A stretch of DNA of 64,000 nt from CAWEYO01 sp963813315 (GCA_963813315.1 CAWEYO010000017.1:1-64000), one strand, 5' to 3'. Positions 45,712 through 54,000 are shown, counted from the stretch's first letter. The notes: generated by a model not told the origin, from the sequence alone. Numbers and translations are program-made.

Positions 45712-46509
45712 ATGATGAGGGCGGGCGCGCACAGCCAATCCAAAGCAAAGGCGGTCAATCCTGCCTTCATGCGGCGTGTGTTCCTTGCACTTGCAGCACT
45801 TGCCGTCCTATCCGGGGGAATCAGCGTGGCGGGCAAATGGCTCGGCCGCGCCATCCTGCTTGCTGGCCATACCGAGGACACGACCGTCCACGAAATCATC
45901 ATTGGAGACAATGTATTGGCGGTCCCGGCTAACGCAATTCGCTTCGAGCGCGAGCGCCGCGACGGCGTTGCAGGCCGGCTCGATCTCTATCTCCGCTGGC
46001 CCGACATGGGCGGCTATTCCGCGGCGGCGCGCGACGACTTCAACCATGCCGACGGCGGCAAGAAGATACTGTTCGTCTCGTTTGAACAGCAGACAATGTC
46101 GCGCGACATGAGCGGACGCTTCGACCCGATTTACCGCTCCCTGATCATGGAGCCGGGCGTTCCCGGGCAGGGCGGCACTATGCTCTACGGGTTTCGCGAG
46201 GGATCTGGCTATATGAACGAGATTCTTGCAGTAGGCGAACGTTCCGGCCAACCGCCGTTTGTAGCCCGTTGCTTGAGTTGGGCAAGCGACGAGGAATCGC
46301 TGGCGCCGTGCGAGCGCGATATCCTCATTGGAGATAATCTCAGTCTGTTTTATCGATTTCCGAGGGAACTGCTGCCCGGCTGGCGCGCGCTCGATGCAGC
46401 GGTGCTAGCCACCGCAACCCGTTTTCTCAGAACCTCTCCTAACGCATCGGCCCGAAAATCGGCATCGATTTTCGGAAAGCGCGATGCGGATGGACGCGCG
46501 GTGCTGTAA
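45712..46509 (+). CDS. Hypothetical membrane-anchored protein, 265 aa
   Basis: Function unknown. An N-terminal membrane anchor or uncleaved signal (FLALAALAVLSGGISVAGKWLG) is followed by a soluble part with HEIIIGDNVLAVPANAIRF, DLYLRWPDMGGYSAA, GGKKILFVSFEQQTMSRDM and PPFVARCLSWASDE. The soluble part is most likely periplasmic. No family motif is recognised, although proteins of this form occur in related rhizobia. ATG 45712 is chosen over GTG or ATG codons upstream because GGGGGA lies just before it. The final 30 residues (SPNASARKSASIFGKRDADG) look unstructured. Confidence 0.65.
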   Translation: MMRAGAHSQSKAKAVNPAFMRRVFLALAALAVLSGGISVAGKWLGRAILLAGHTEDTTVHEIIIGDNVLAVPANAIRFERERRDGVAGRLDLYLRWPDMGGYSAAARDDFNHADGGKKILFVSFEQQTMSRDMSGRFDPIYRSLIMEPGVPGQGGTMLYGFREGSGYMNEILAVGERSGQPPFVARCLSWASDEESLAPCERDILIGDNLSLFYRFPRELLPGWRALDAAVLATATRFLRTSPNASARKSASIFGKRDADGRAVL

Positions 46510-46540
46510 GCCTGCCTAGCGGTCGAGGCAAAGCGCATGA

Positions 46541-46741
46541 CTACAAATCGATGTCGAGAATCGCCATCGAGAAATTGTAGTCGCCGTCATCCTCGTCCTT
46601 GAAAACGATGCCAAGGAACTCGTCGCCCACATAGACCTCGGCCGAGTCATCCTTGCGCGGCCGCGCTTTCACTTGCAGGTTCGGGTTCTGGAACGTGCGT
46701 TTGAAAAAGGCGTCGAGTTTTCTGATCTCTTCGGGTTTCAA
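46541..46741 (-). CDS. DUF3126 protein, 66 aa, TTG start
   Basis: This is a small protein of the DUF3126 family found in alphaproteobacteria. It reads KPEEIRKLDAFFKRTFQNPN, LQVKARPRKDDSAEVYVGDE, then FKDEDDGDYNFSMAILDIDL to the stop. The start is taken as TTG 46741: GGAGAA precedes it by a suitable distance and homologues begin with MKPEEIRKLD. The open frame continues 17 codons further upstream to an ATG but that piece (basic, Ser/Arg-rich) has no family character. Function unknown. Confidence 0.78.
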   Translation of the reverse strand: MKPEEIRKLDAFFKRTFQNPNLQVKARPRKDDSAEVYVGDEFLGIVFKDEDDGDYNFSMAILDIDL

Positions 46742-46870
46742 CGATCTTCTCCGGTCGCGGCTGGCGTTCGATCTGGAACGCGCTTCTGGCACGCCAACGA
46801 TGCCGCTGTAAAGCTGAACCGGTTCAAACGCGGAATGGCTGACGCGAACGGCGGGGCTGGACAGCCGGGT

Positions 46871-47296
46871 TCAGCCCTCGAACAATTCCTGCAGGCCCTT
46901 AAGGCAGCCTTCCCAGCCCTGGAGGTGCATCCCGCGAACTTCGTCCGGCAATCGTTCGTGCCGAAGGACCAGTTCGGTGCCTTGCGGATGATCGAGGAAC
47001 TCCACCCGCACACGCGAGCCGTCCGCTCCGGCCATGCCTATGTTCCAGGAATAAACCAGTTCCTCGGGCGGCCGAACCACCTCAAAAACACCAGTAATCC
47101 ATGTAGTGCGCCCATCCGGATGCGAATTGCAGATCCGATAGGCGCCCCCTGCCCTCAGATCGACCTCTGCGTGGGAGCATGTGACATTTTCGGGGCCCCA
47201 CCATTTGAGGAGAAGCGCCGGCGTGGTCCAGGCTTCGAAGACCCGCCCCGGCGAAGCCTTGATGATCTTGCGAAGAGTGAGCACGTCCTCATTCAT
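46871..47296 (-). CDS. SRPBCC (AHSA1-like) protein, 141 aa
   Basis: This is a START-like SRPBCC protein of the AHSA1/activator of Hsp90 ATPase homologue 1-like kind. It has RKIIKASPGRVFEAWTTPAL, LKWWGPENVTCSHAEVDLRAGGAYR, TGVFEVVRPPEELVYSW, then a C-terminal helix GWEGCLKGLQELFEG. In bacteria such genes are very often paired with an ArsR-type regulator, as seen here. The ligand is unknown. Its start lies 26 bases from the end of the ArsR gene in the same direction, so both are probably one transcript. Confidence 0.87.
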   Translation of the reverse strand: MNEDVLTLRKIIKASPGRVFEAWTTPALLLKWWGPENVTCSHAEVDLRAGGAYRICNSHPDGRTTWITGVFEVVRPPEELVYSWNIGMAGADGSRVRVEFLDHPQGTELVLRHERLPDEVRGMHLQGWEGCLKGLQELFEG

Positions 47297-47322
47297 GTTC
47301 CCTGGCCCCCCTGAGCGTCGGA

Positions 47323-47661
47323 TCAGTCTTCGAGGAACCCGGCCAGGCGGTCAAGCTGGCCGGTCCAGAATTCGCGATGGGTGGCAAGCCATTCCTCGGC
47401 TGTCGCCATCGGACCGATATCCAACGCGCAGGAATGAACCCGCCCCTGGATCGAGCGCTCAATCAGCCCGGCTCGCTCCAGCACACTCAGATGTCGCGAT
47501 ATCGCGGGCAGCGAGATGCCGAACGGCGCCGCCAGATCAGTCACCCTGGCAGCTCCCTTCGCCAGTCTTTGCAGAAGAGCGCGACGCGTGCGATTGGCGA
47601 GCGCCTGGAAAACAAGATCGAGACGATCGTCGAGGGAGTTGAGGGATAAGATGGCGGTCAT
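47323..47661 (-). CDS. ArsR-family regulator paired with SRPBCC genes
   Basis: This 112-aa winged-helix regulator reads LDLVFQALANRTRRALLQRL, then VTDLAAPFGISLPAISRHLS (recognition helix) and VLERAGLIERSIQGRVHSCA. It lacks the Cys-x-Val-Cys metal site of classical ArsR, so it probably does not sense metal; it belongs to the group paired with AHSA1-like proteins. A C-terminal helix (WLATHREFWTGQLDRLAGFL) likely serves dimerisation. It is transcribed with the SRPBCC gene downstream and divergent from another SRPBCC gene. Confidence 0.87.
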   Translation of the reverse strand: MTAILSLNSLDDRLDLVFQALANRTRRALLQRLAKGAARVTDLAAPFGISLPAISRHLSVLERAGLIERSIQGRVHSCALDIGPMATAEEWLATHREFWTGQLDRLAGFLED

Positions 47662-47686
47662 GGCGGATCATCCGGCATTGCCGATA

Positions 47687-47703
47687 TTAAACACTGATGT
47701 TAA
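47687..47703. promoter_or_regulatory. Possible ArsR operator between divergent genes
   Basis: TTAAACACTGATGTTAA is a near-palindrome (TTAAACA and TGTTAA around a short centre) in the 87-base gap between the divergent ArsR and SRPBCC genes. Position and symmetry suggest the binding site of the ArsR protein. This is inference only. Confidence 0.4.
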
Positions 47704-47748
47704 CTATCTGCAACCCACCTCAAAATGTCAATCCAGGGAGAATTGGTC

Positions 47749-48138
47749 ATGTCCATCCATCAGGAAGTTCGCATCAATGCGTCACCAAACGCCGTCTATG
47801 AAGTGCTCACCGATTCGGAGAAATTCGCGAAAATGACCGGTGGACGCGCCGCCGCCATTTCGCGCGAGGAAGGCGGTGAGGTCTCGCTTTTCGGTGGCGA
47901 TATCCGTGCGCGCAACGTGGAATTGGTGCCGGGCAGGCGCGTCGTCCAGGCGTGGCGGTCATCCAGATGGCCGGAGGGCATCTATTCCATCGTCAGGTTC
48001 GAACTCGATCGTGACGGCGATGCCACCAGGCTCGTTTTCGACCAGGCCGGTTATCCTGACGGCACCCGCGACATGCTCGATGGCGGCTGGCCCAAAATGT
48101 ATTGGGAACCGATGAAAACCCTGTTCGACGCGCAGTAG
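47749..48138 (+). CDS. SRPBCC-domain protein, 129 aa
   Basis: This second SRPBCC protein reads SIHQEVRINASPNAVYEVLT, DSEKFAKMTGGRAAAISREE, GGEVSLFGGDIRARNVELVP, RRVVQAWRSSRWPEGIYSIV and TRLVFDQAGYPDGTRDML, ending WPKMYWEPMKTLFDA. It is the activator of Hsp90 homologue type, with the helix-grip fold. ATG 47749 is chosen over ATG 47725 because GGGAGA precedes it. It is divergent from the ArsR gene and probably under the same control. The ligand is unknown. Confidence 0.84.
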   Translation: MSIHQEVRINASPNAVYEVLTDSEKFAKMTGGRAAAISREEGGEVSLFGGDIRARNVELVPGRRVVQAWRSSRWPEGIYSIVRFELDRDGDATRLVFDQAGYPDGTRDMLDGGWPKMYWEPMKTLFDAQ

Positions 48139-48281
48139 CCGTGTGCGGCGGTGTCAGGGAGCCCCGCGACTCGCACAGTTCCGCACGCCACCGCATTTTT
48201 CAGTGCGCTGCCTGCCAAAAGCCATGATCTCGCCCGATCCGGACCGCCATAAGATAGAGAACGCGGAGCTGGCAAGGAATC

Positions 48282-48776
48282 ATGCGGGTCGATCTACGTT
48301 TCGGCACAGCGCGAAGGCTCTTTCGGGCCATGGGCCTCAGTGCGTCGCTGGCGCTTGTCGCGTGCGGAACTGCGCATCAAGCTGGCGAGGGAACTGGAGC
48401 CTCGGCATCCGGCGCCAGCTATCTCGGTGAAATCCGCACCACCCACGGTCTGCCGGCGCTCACCTATGATCCCATCCTGGAAAGCGCAGCGCTGGAACAG
48501 GCCGGATATATGGCGCGCACCGGCCGCATGACGCATACGACCGGCTGGGGCAGAGATTTCGGCTCTCGCATCAGAGGCAAGGGCATCACGGTAGCCGCTG
48601 CCGAAAACATCGCCCATGGTAGAATGGATCTGAGCGAACTCTTCTCCGCCTGGATGAACTCGCAGGGGCATCGCGAGAACATGCTCGACCCGCGCTTCAG
48701 CAGGTTTGGACTTGCCTATGTTCGCGAAGGCAATGACAGCGGCCGACGCTATTGGGCGCTTGTGGTCAGCAGATAG
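48282..48776 (+). CDS. CAP-domain (SCP-like) lipoprotein
   Basis: This 164-aa exported protein has a lipobox-like signal end (SLALVACGT, with Cys at about residue 28), suggesting attachment to a membrane. The CAP domain follows: LPALTYDPILESAALEQAGYMA, MTHTTGWGRD, AAAENIAHG, and AWMNSQGHRENMLDPRFSRFGLAY. The His and Glu residues of the CAP cavity (H in MTHT, E in AAENI, H and E in GHREN) are present. The function of bacterial CAP proteins is mostly unknown. It is divergent from no close partner; cysE follows on the other strand. Confidence 0.82.
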   Translation: MRVDLRFGTARRLFRAMGLSASLALVACGTAHQAGEGTGASASGASYLGEIRTTHGLPALTYDPILESAALEQAGYMARTGRMTHTTGWGRDFGSRIRGKGITVAAAENIAHGRMDLSELFSAWMNSQGHRENMLDPRFSRFGLAYVREGNDSGRRYWALVVSR

Positions 48777-48815
48777 CGGTCCGGCTGACTGCCGGACATC
48801 GCGGCCGTCAGGCTC

Positions 48816-49664
48816 TCAGATATCGAAGCTGACGACGTGCTCCATCGCCTGTGATGGCAAGAACTGGTCCATTTGGCGCGACGGCTGGTCGCAGCCGGTT
48901 TCGCCGACCACGCGCGCCGGCACGCCGGCCACAGTCTTGTTGTGCGGAACGGCAGCCAGAACAACCGAGCCGGCCGCGATCTTCGAGCAATGGCCGACCT
49001 CGATATTGCCGAGAATTTTTGCACCCGCGCCAATCAGCACGCCATAGCGGATTTTCGGATGGCGGTCGCCGCCAGCCTTGCCGGTGCCGCCGAGCGTCAC
49101 CCCGTGCAGGATCGAGACATCATCCTCGATGACAGCGGTCTCGCCCACGACGAGGCCCGTCGCATGATCGATGAACACGCCCTTTCCCATCCGTGACGCC
49201 GGGTGGATATCTGTTTGGAAGACCGAGGATGACCGGCTCTGCAGGTAGAGGGCAAAGTCCTTGCGGCCGCGGGTCCACAGCCAGTGCGCCAACCGATGCG
49301 TCTGGATCGCATGGAACCCCTTGAAATAGAGCACCGGCATCATGAACCGGTCGCAGGCCGGGTCACGGTCGTAATAGGCCTGAATGTCGACGCGCACGAT
49401 GTCCGACCAGTCCGGATTGTCGCGCAGCATCGCCGTGAAGGTCTGGCGGATCAGGTCGGCTCCGAGGTCCTGATGGTCGAGCCGTTCGGCCAGCCGATGG
49501 ATGACCACGTCTTCAAGATTGTCGTGGTTCAGGATCGTCGAATAGAGAAACGCCGCCAGGAGCGGGTCGCGGGCAACGGCCTCCTCGGCTTCCTCGCGCA
49601 CCGCTGTCCAGATCGGATCGACCGGCCTTAGGCTTCCCGCACGCGATGCGCTTATGGAGTTCAT
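48816..49664 (-). CDS. cysE: Serine O-acetyltransferase
   Basis: CysE makes O-acetylserine from serine and acetyl-CoA, the first step of cysteine synthesis. The 282-aa protein has the N-terminal helical domain (DPLLAAFLYSTILNHDNLED, residues about 30-60) and a left-handed beta-helix of hexapeptide repeats (VFIDHATGLVVGETAVIEDD, VSILHGVTLGGTG, HPKIRYGVLIGAGAKILGNI). The catalytic His are in FIDHATG and ILHGVTLGGTG. The C-terminal tail ends EHVVSFDI; a C-terminal Ile is the usual residue for docking into CysK. It probably pairs with the cysK gene at 39.5 kb, though the genes are not linked. It may be feedback-inhibited by cysteine. Confidence 0.93.
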   Translation of the reverse strand: MNSISASRAGSLRPVDPIWTAVREEAEEAVARDPLLAAFLYSTILNHDNLEDVVIHRLAERLDHQDLGADLIRQTFTAMLRDNPDWSDIVRVDIQAYYDRDPACDRFMMPVLYFKGFHAIQTHRLAHWLWTRGRKDFALYLQSRSSSVFQTDIHPASRMGKGVFIDHATGLVVGETAVIEDDVSILHGVTLGGTGKAGGDRHPKIRYGVLIGAGAKILGNIEVGHCSKIAAGSVVLAAVPHNKTVAGVPARVVGETGCDQPSRQMDQFLPSQAMEHVVSFDI

Positions 49665-49854
49665 CGTCGTCTCCTGCCTTGCCTACAGTGTCCTTGTTCC
49701 TTTGGAACGTGCAAATGACGCTGTAAATCCCTGAATCTGCTTACCGTGCTTTTTACGGGCCGATGCGATAGCTTATTCCGGCGCGATACATACGCCAGAA
49801 CGCGCCAGGAATGAACTCAATTTTCCTTATGTAGCCTTCAAATGGATTTGGTTC

Positions 49855-50487
49855 ATGGAAATTGGAGCCGACAAAGAAAACAAGTCCTCGCCTGACACGA
49901 TGTCATTGATCGATGACGCGCTGAAGACCGAGTTGACTGTGCTCTATACGGCGCCGGACCGCCACTATCACGGGCTCGCTCACATCGAGGCGCTGCTGGC
50001 GCTTGCCCGGCAGCACGTCTCTCACCTGTCTGACCCGGCGGCGGTCGAGGCGGCAATCTGGTTTCACGACGCTATTTACGAAAGCACCAGGGGCGACAAC
50101 GAAGAAAGGAGCGCGCAGTTCGCCGTCCAGAAACTAGCCGCGCGCGTCGCACCGGATCGCATCGAGCGCATCCGGAAGATGATCGAAGCGACACACACGC
50201 ATCAGGTTCCGGATACCGGCGACGAAGCCGCCAATCGGGATGCCGCCCTATTCCTCGACATGGACCTTTCGATTCTTGGCGCGCCTGACGAACGGTTCGA
50301 CGCCTACGAGAAGGCGGTAAGGCAGGAATATGCGTGGGTCGCGGAGCCATCATGGCGATCGGGCCGCGCGGCCGTCCTGAAGGGATTCCTTTTGCGGCCA
50401 CACATCTTCCACACGGACATTTTCACGCAAACCTGCGAGGCGCAGGCCCGAAAGAATATCGAGCGCTCCCTGGAACGGCTTGTATAG
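49855..50487 (+). CDS. Predicted metal-dependent HD-superfamily phosphohydrolase
   Basis: This 210-aa protein belongs to the predicted HD-type phosphohydrolases. Blocks are PDRHYHGLAHIEALL (first His), AAIWFHDAIYESTRGDNEERSAQ (HD pair) and DAALFLDMDLSILGAP (final Asp). The set H...HD...D can bind metal. The C-terminal part is helical (KGFLLRPHIFHTDIFTQTCE). Proteins of this family are unassigned. ATG 49855 has no ideal ribosome binding site; M16 (MSLIDDALKTELTVLY) is a possible shorter start. It is divergent from cysE. Confidence 0.82.
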   Translation: MEIGADKENKSSPDTMSLIDDALKTELTVLYTAPDRHYHGLAHIEALLALARQHVSHLSDPAAVEAAIWFHDAIYESTRGDNEERSAQFAVQKLAARVAPDRIERIRKMIEATHTHQVPDTGDEAANRDAALFLDMDLSILGAPDERFDAYEKAVRQEYAWVAEPSWRSGRAAVLKGFLLRPHIFHTDIFTQTCEAQARKNIERSLERLV

Positions 50488-50662
50488 AGCATGATCCCGA
50501 AATGATGGCGGGAATCGGAAAAGCAAAGAGTCAGAGTGCGGTGGCGACTTCGGAAAACGGTCATCGCGCGCTCGGCTGCAAGGCTGCGGATGCGACATAG
50601 CCGTCATTGATTTCGCTGCGATTTTCTTGGGATAATATTCTCAATGCGTAAGGACGCCCGAT

Positions 50663-50781
50663 CGAGTCGAAAATGGCGGTTTTCGAGAGCCGGCTCGCAG
50701 CGCACGTTTGGGTACGTGAGTAGCGGAAGCGCAAAAGACAGCCATTTGCGGGCCGGCATCACTTGAATACCAACACACCCT
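50663..50781. repeat. Partial copy of the ~140-bp palindromic element
   Basis: This copy has the centre and right end of the element (TCGAAAATGGCGGTTTTCGA, then GGTACGTGAGTAGCGGAAGC and ATCACTTGAATACCAACACA) but lacks the left terminal repeat. Its right end CACCCTA provides the stop codon (complement TAG) of the alpha/beta hydrolase gene on the minus strand. Confidence 0.8.
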
Positions 50782-51535
50782 AAAGCGGATGATGCTCCAG
50801 GAATTCCAGCACTCTCTGCTTGAAGGTCTTGTCGCCAACCGCCTGCATGTGGTCGCGATCTTTGATCCAGAAGCTCTCCGCATTGGGCATCAGGTCGGCC
50901 AGTTCGCCCGGGTCGCCGGCGATGTCATCCTTCGTGCCGACCGCAATGAGAGCCGGCTGCCTAATGCGGGCCATATCTCTTTCACTCAGCATTTGGCGGG
51001 ACGTTGCGATGCAGGCGGCCAAGGCTCTTCGATCGCTCTTGGTCTGGTCCGCGAAGGCACGAAACGCCTTGCCGCGCGGATGCGTGATATCCGCGGGATC
51101 CTCGGCGAGTAAAGCGCCAGCGATGGGGTCCCATTCTCCAACGCCTTCGACCATGCCGATGCCCAGGCCTCCGAAGACCACCGTCGCCACCCGGTCAGGC
51201 TCCCGAAGGGCCAGGAACGCGGAGATTCTCGCGCCCATCGAGTATCCCATGACATGCGCGCGATCGATATCGAGGTGGTCGAGCAGTGCTGCGGCATCAC
51301 CGGCCAATTTTGGCGGCGTATAGTCGGCGGCGTCGTAGCTCTTCGAGGACAGGCCATGACCACGATTGTCCAAGGCGATCGCCCGATATCCGGCGTCCGT
51401 AAGCGTTTTCACCCAGCCCGGCGACACCCAATTGACGAAATGGGTGGAGGCAAACCCATGGATCAGGAGAACCGGAGGACCCTCCCCCTTGTCGAGAAAT
51501 GCAAGTTCAAATCCCTCATGGCTGAAATACTGCAT
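50780..51535 (-). CDS. Alpha/beta-fold hydrolase
   Basis: This 251-aa hydrolase has PPVLLIHGFASTHFVNW (oxyanion loop), the acid/ester hydrolase block RAIALDNRGHGLS, the nucleophile elbow GYSMG with S99, and a C-terminal KDRDHMQAV that holds the catalytic His. The order and spacing match the haloacetate dehalogenase/carboxylesterase branch of alpha/beta hydrolases. The substrate cannot be told. The stop codon is formed by the end of the palindromic element, and its final residues (EFLEHHPL) are therefore adjacent to the repeat. Confidence 0.85.
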   Translation of the reverse strand: MQYFSHEGFELAFLDKGEGPPVLLIHGFASTHFVNWVSPGWVKTLTDAGYRAIALDNRGHGLSSKSYDAADYTPPKLAGDAAALLDHLDIDRAHVMGYSMGARISAFLALREPDRVATVVFGGLGIGMVEGVGEWDPIAGALLAEDPADITHPRGKAFRAFADQTKSDRRALAACIATSRQMLSERDMARIRQPALIAVGTKDDIAGDPGELADLMPNAESFWIKDRDHMQAVGDKTFKQRVLEFLEHHPL

Positions 51536-51639
51536 CTACTTACCTATGCCCGTGAACGCCGTGGGTCTGACCAAATTCGCTAGGGCGCTGCGAAAATGGT
51601 GATTTTTGAGGACTGTACATGCCGGTACACGAGTGTGGC

Positions 51640-51787
51640 GAATCCGAAATTCGTATCGCCTTGGAGCGAGGCTTGGATCGAATTTCGGATTCAAAGTCAC
51701 ACTAGCAACTTATTGAATTTCGAGTGGTTTACGGATTTGAAGTTCTGAGAACGCGGATGCCATGGAAATAACAGGGACTTCAAATCC
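51640..51787. repeat. Two large inverted repeats in a gene gap
   Basis: GAATCCGAAATTCG (51640-51653) and CGAATTTCGGATTC (51679-51692) are a perfect 14-bp inverted repeat, with GTGTG and CACAC extending it outside. A second pair, GGATTTGAAGT (51733-51743) and ACTTCAAATCC (51777-51787), is an 11-bp perfect repeat. Both lie between the DUF192 and alpha/beta hydrolase genes, whose directions are the same, so this gap of about 300 bases has no gene and mostly this structure. Confidence 0.75.
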
Positions 51788-51841
51788 ACTCCACGAGCGC
51801 GGGAAGCGCAAGAGCGCCGTATGCGGCCCGCGATGGCACTC

Positions 51842-52348
51842 TCAGCCGCCGCTAACCTTGTCAATCACTGGATGATGAATGCGAACGCCTTTTTCGATGC
51901 CTGCATTTTCGGCGGTACCTGCATTGAGCTCCAGCACGAAGCGCACCGGCTCAGGCGGCGAGATGATAGCCTCCGACATCGGCTCGCCGTGCCGGACCGC
52001 GCGTACAACCCCGTCCTGGCCAATGAAGACGAGATCAAGCGGCTGCGGAGTATTCTTCATCCAGAACCCAACAGGCTGCGTCGCCTCGAACACGAAAAGC
52101 ATGCCGTGCCCGTCGTCCATTTTCTGGCGAAACATCAGGCCACGCTGGCGTTCCTCAGCAACGTCCGCGACCTCGATCGTGAAGGAGCGCCTTCCGGCCC
52201 GCGTATTGGCAACCAGCGGAGCCGGGTCATTCGCCAGCAACATGGCGTCGCTTTGAGCAAAAGCCGGAACCTGCGGATTGACGAGCACGAAAACCGCGAC
52301 GAGTGCTGCAACGATCCCGCCTGTCGCAAGGCTAATTCGTCGCGACAT
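51842..52348 (-). CDS. DUF192 protein with signal peptide
   Basis: This protein of 168 aa from ATG 52348 has a signal peptide (SLATGGIVAALVAVFVLVNPQVPAFAQ, cleavage after AFAQ) and a DUF192 domain: RSFTIEVADVAEERQRGLMF, RQKMDDGHGMLFVFEATQPV, FWMKNTPQPLDLVFIGQDG, ending NAGTAENAGIEKGVRIHHPV. WMKNTPxPLD is the family signature. Function is unknown, though archaeal and bacterial relatives exist widely. ATG 52396 is a possible longer start but adds non-hydrophobic residues before the signal, so 52348 is preferred. Confidence 0.82.
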   Translation of the reverse strand: MSRRISLATGGIVAALVAVFVLVNPQVPAFAQSDAMLLANDPAPLVANTRAGRRSFTIEVADVAEERQRGLMFRQKMDDGHGMLFVFEATQPVGFWMKNTPQPLDLVFIGQDGVVRAVRHGEPMSEAIISPPEPVRFVLELNAGTAENAGIEKGVRIHHPVIDKVSGG

Positions 52349-52418
52349 TTTTACCCTTGCGATACCCGGGCAGGATGACTTTTCGCTGAATTCCATCTCA
52401 CTCCAACGATTATTCTCT

Positions 52419-52549
52419 GGGTGTGTCGGGATTCAGGTCAGGCCAAACCGAAATGGCAGAGAACGGGCACGCAGCGTACGTTCGGGCGCGTGAGTATCGC
52501 ATAAGACCGGCATTTGCAGCCCGGCATCACCTGAATCCCAACACACCCT
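52419..52549. repeat. Complete copy of the palindromic element (131 bp)
   Basis: Ends GGGTGTGTCGGGATTCAGGT (52419-52438) and ACCTGAATCCCAACACACCC (52529-52548) are inverted repeats with one mismatch in 20. The centre is somewhat diverged (AATGGCAGAGAACGGGCACG) from other copies. It lies between DUF192 and the cold-shock gene. Confidence 0.85.
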
Positions 52550-52600
52550 GGAGCGCGGACTCTTTTTCGGAATCGCTGCTGCTGCTCTATCTTTTTGTTT

Positions 52601-52650
52601 GAGCATCGGATTTTTCCCGAAACCGGTTCCCACTTTCGGGTCCGATGCTC
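52601..52650. repeat. Palindromic repeat (second family), 50 bp, at the end of the cold-shock gene
   Basis: GAGCATCGGA and TCCGATGCTC form a perfect 10-bp inverted repeat, with inner CCCGAAA and TTTCGGG. A near-identical copy is at 57571-57619. The last base of the palindrome is the first of the CTA at 52650-52652, the complement of the TAG stop of the cold-shock gene, so it may terminate that transcript. Confidence 0.8.
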
Positions 52651-53240
52651 TAATGGGACACCGGCAAAGTACCTATGTCGGGGTGAAGCTCGACCGCCAT
52701 GAGGCCCTTATCGCCGCGGCCATACCGCACCAGCACGACCTGGCCGGGCCTCAATTCGGTCACCCCATAGCGCCTTAGCGTCTCCATGTGGACGAAAATA
52801 TCTTCTGTCCCGTCGCCGCGCGTCAGGAAACCAAATCCCTTTGTGCGATTGAACCACTTCACAAGGGCACGTTCCAGCCCGCTTTCGGCGGTCACCGACG
52901 GGTGGTGCGCCTGCACTTCCGCCGGATGCACCGCGGTGGACGTATCCATCGATATGACACGGAATGCCTGCAGTCCGCGTTCGCCTTGCTTGACGAGGCA
53001 GACGACGCGCGCACCCTCAAGCGCGGTCTGGAAACCGTCGCGACGCAGGCAGGTCACATGAAGGAGAACATCTCTCATGCCGCCGCCATCCGGAAGGACG
53101 AAGCCATAGCCTTTAGCCACATCGAACCATTTGATGGCGCCGGATATTTCGATCAAGCCGGCTGAGCCGCCGGCTTCGTCCCAGACCGAAGCGTCGTCGC
53201 ATCCCGCGTCGCGCCCCATGAAAGAGGCCCTGTCCCCCAT
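52650..53240 (-). CDS. Cold-shock protein with two CSD domains
   Basis: This 196-aa protein has two cold-shock domains. The first (residues about 32-96) has ISGAIKWFDVAKGYGFVLPD with RNP1-like KGYGFV. The second (about 124-190) has ALVKWFNRTKGFGFLTRGDG with KGFGFL, then EDIFVHMETL for RNP2. The first domain has a weaker RNP2 (DVLLHVT). The linker is about 25 residues. Two-CSD proteins of this layout are common in rhizobia and are thought to bind single-stranded RNA. The first 25 residues (DRASFMGRDAGCDDASVWDE) are polar and may be a longer start than used. Confidence 0.87.
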   Translation of the reverse strand: MGDRASFMGRDAGCDDASVWDEAGGSAGLIEISGAIKWFDVAKGYGFVLPDGGGMRDVLLHVTCLRRDGFQTALEGARVVCLVKQGERGLQAFRVISMDTSTAVHPAEVQAHHPSVTAESGLERALVKWFNRTKGFGFLTRGDGTEDIFVHMETLRRYGVTELRPGQVVLVRYGRGDKGLMAVELHPDIGTLPVSH

Positions 53241-53416
53241 CCGAACGCACCTTTCCTCGAAACGCCGCTACTGATTCTTGTAATTGAGAATAGCACTTTG
53301 TATTCCCGGATGTGCAAGGGGCCATTCGACTTTTCAACACTTGTAGCTGAAATACTGCGGTTCGACTTGCCTTGACATATGTCGCGCGAGAGGTTGTCGG
53401 GGCCGTGCGTCTCGCC

Positions 53417-53520
53417 CTAAAGCGCATTGCTTCGAAACGGATTCATGCGACGCGCTTTAGGCTATCGTTTTTGTGCATGTCGTTATCCCAAAACCGCTGC
53501 GCACTTTTGGGCGACATGCA
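53417..53520. repeat. RIME-like element: two large palindromes in 104 bp
   Basis: The first palindrome has arms CTAAAGCGC and GCGCTTTAG (53417-53460). The second has arms TGCATGTCG and CGACATGCA, with inner CCCAAAA and TTTTGGG (53474-53520). The total length and twin-palindrome layout match the rhizobial intergenic mosaic elements (RIME1). It lies 40 bases upstream of gloA. Confidence 0.75.
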
Positions 53521-53559
53521 TTATGTTGAGAACCTATTTCCGGAACAAGGAAACCAAAG

Positions 53560-54000
53560 ATGCGCTATCTGCACACAATGGTCCGCATTGCCGACATCGA
53601 TGAGTCGCTTGATTTCTACGTCAACAAGCTTGGGCTGAAAGAGGTTCGCCGCTTCGAGAACGCGGGCGGTCGGTTCACGCTCATCTTCCTCGCGGCGCAG
53701 GACGACGAGCACAAGGGCGTAACCGAGAAGGCACCCCTGATCGAGCTGACGTATAACTGGGATCCGGAAGACTACAAGGGCGGGCGCAATTTCGGCCATC
53801 TCGCCTACGAGGTCGACGACATCTACGCGACCTGCCAGCGCCTGATGGACAAAGGCGTCACCATCAACCGCCCGCCGCGCGACGGTAACATGGCCTTCAT
53901 CAAGTCGCCGGACGGCATTTCGATAGAGCTTCTGCAGAAAGGTCCGGCCAAGGAGAAGGCGGAACCCTGGGCTTCGATGTCCAATACCGGAACCTGGTAG
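53560..54000 (+). CDS. gloA: Lactoylglutathione lyase (glyoxalase I)
   Basis: GloA isomerises the hemithioacetal of methylglyoxal and glutathione to S-lactoylglutathione. The 146-aa protein has the Ni(II) ligands H5 (RYLHTMVRI), E62 (LIELTYNWD), H80 (RNFGHLAYEV) and E123 (SIELLQK). Two beta-alpha-beta-beta-beta halves are visible. The size and ligand set fit the Ni-dependent bacterial enzymes. It lies upstream of pccB in the same direction with a gap of about 170 bases; one transcript is possible but not shown. Confidence 0.93.
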   Translation: MRYLHTMVRIADIDESLDFYVNKLGLKEVRRFENAGGRFTLIFLAAQDDEHKGVTEKAPLIELTYNWDPEDYKGGRNFGHLAYEVDDIYATCQRLMDKGVTINRPPRDGNMAFIKSPDGISIELLQKGPAKEKAEPWASMSNTGTW

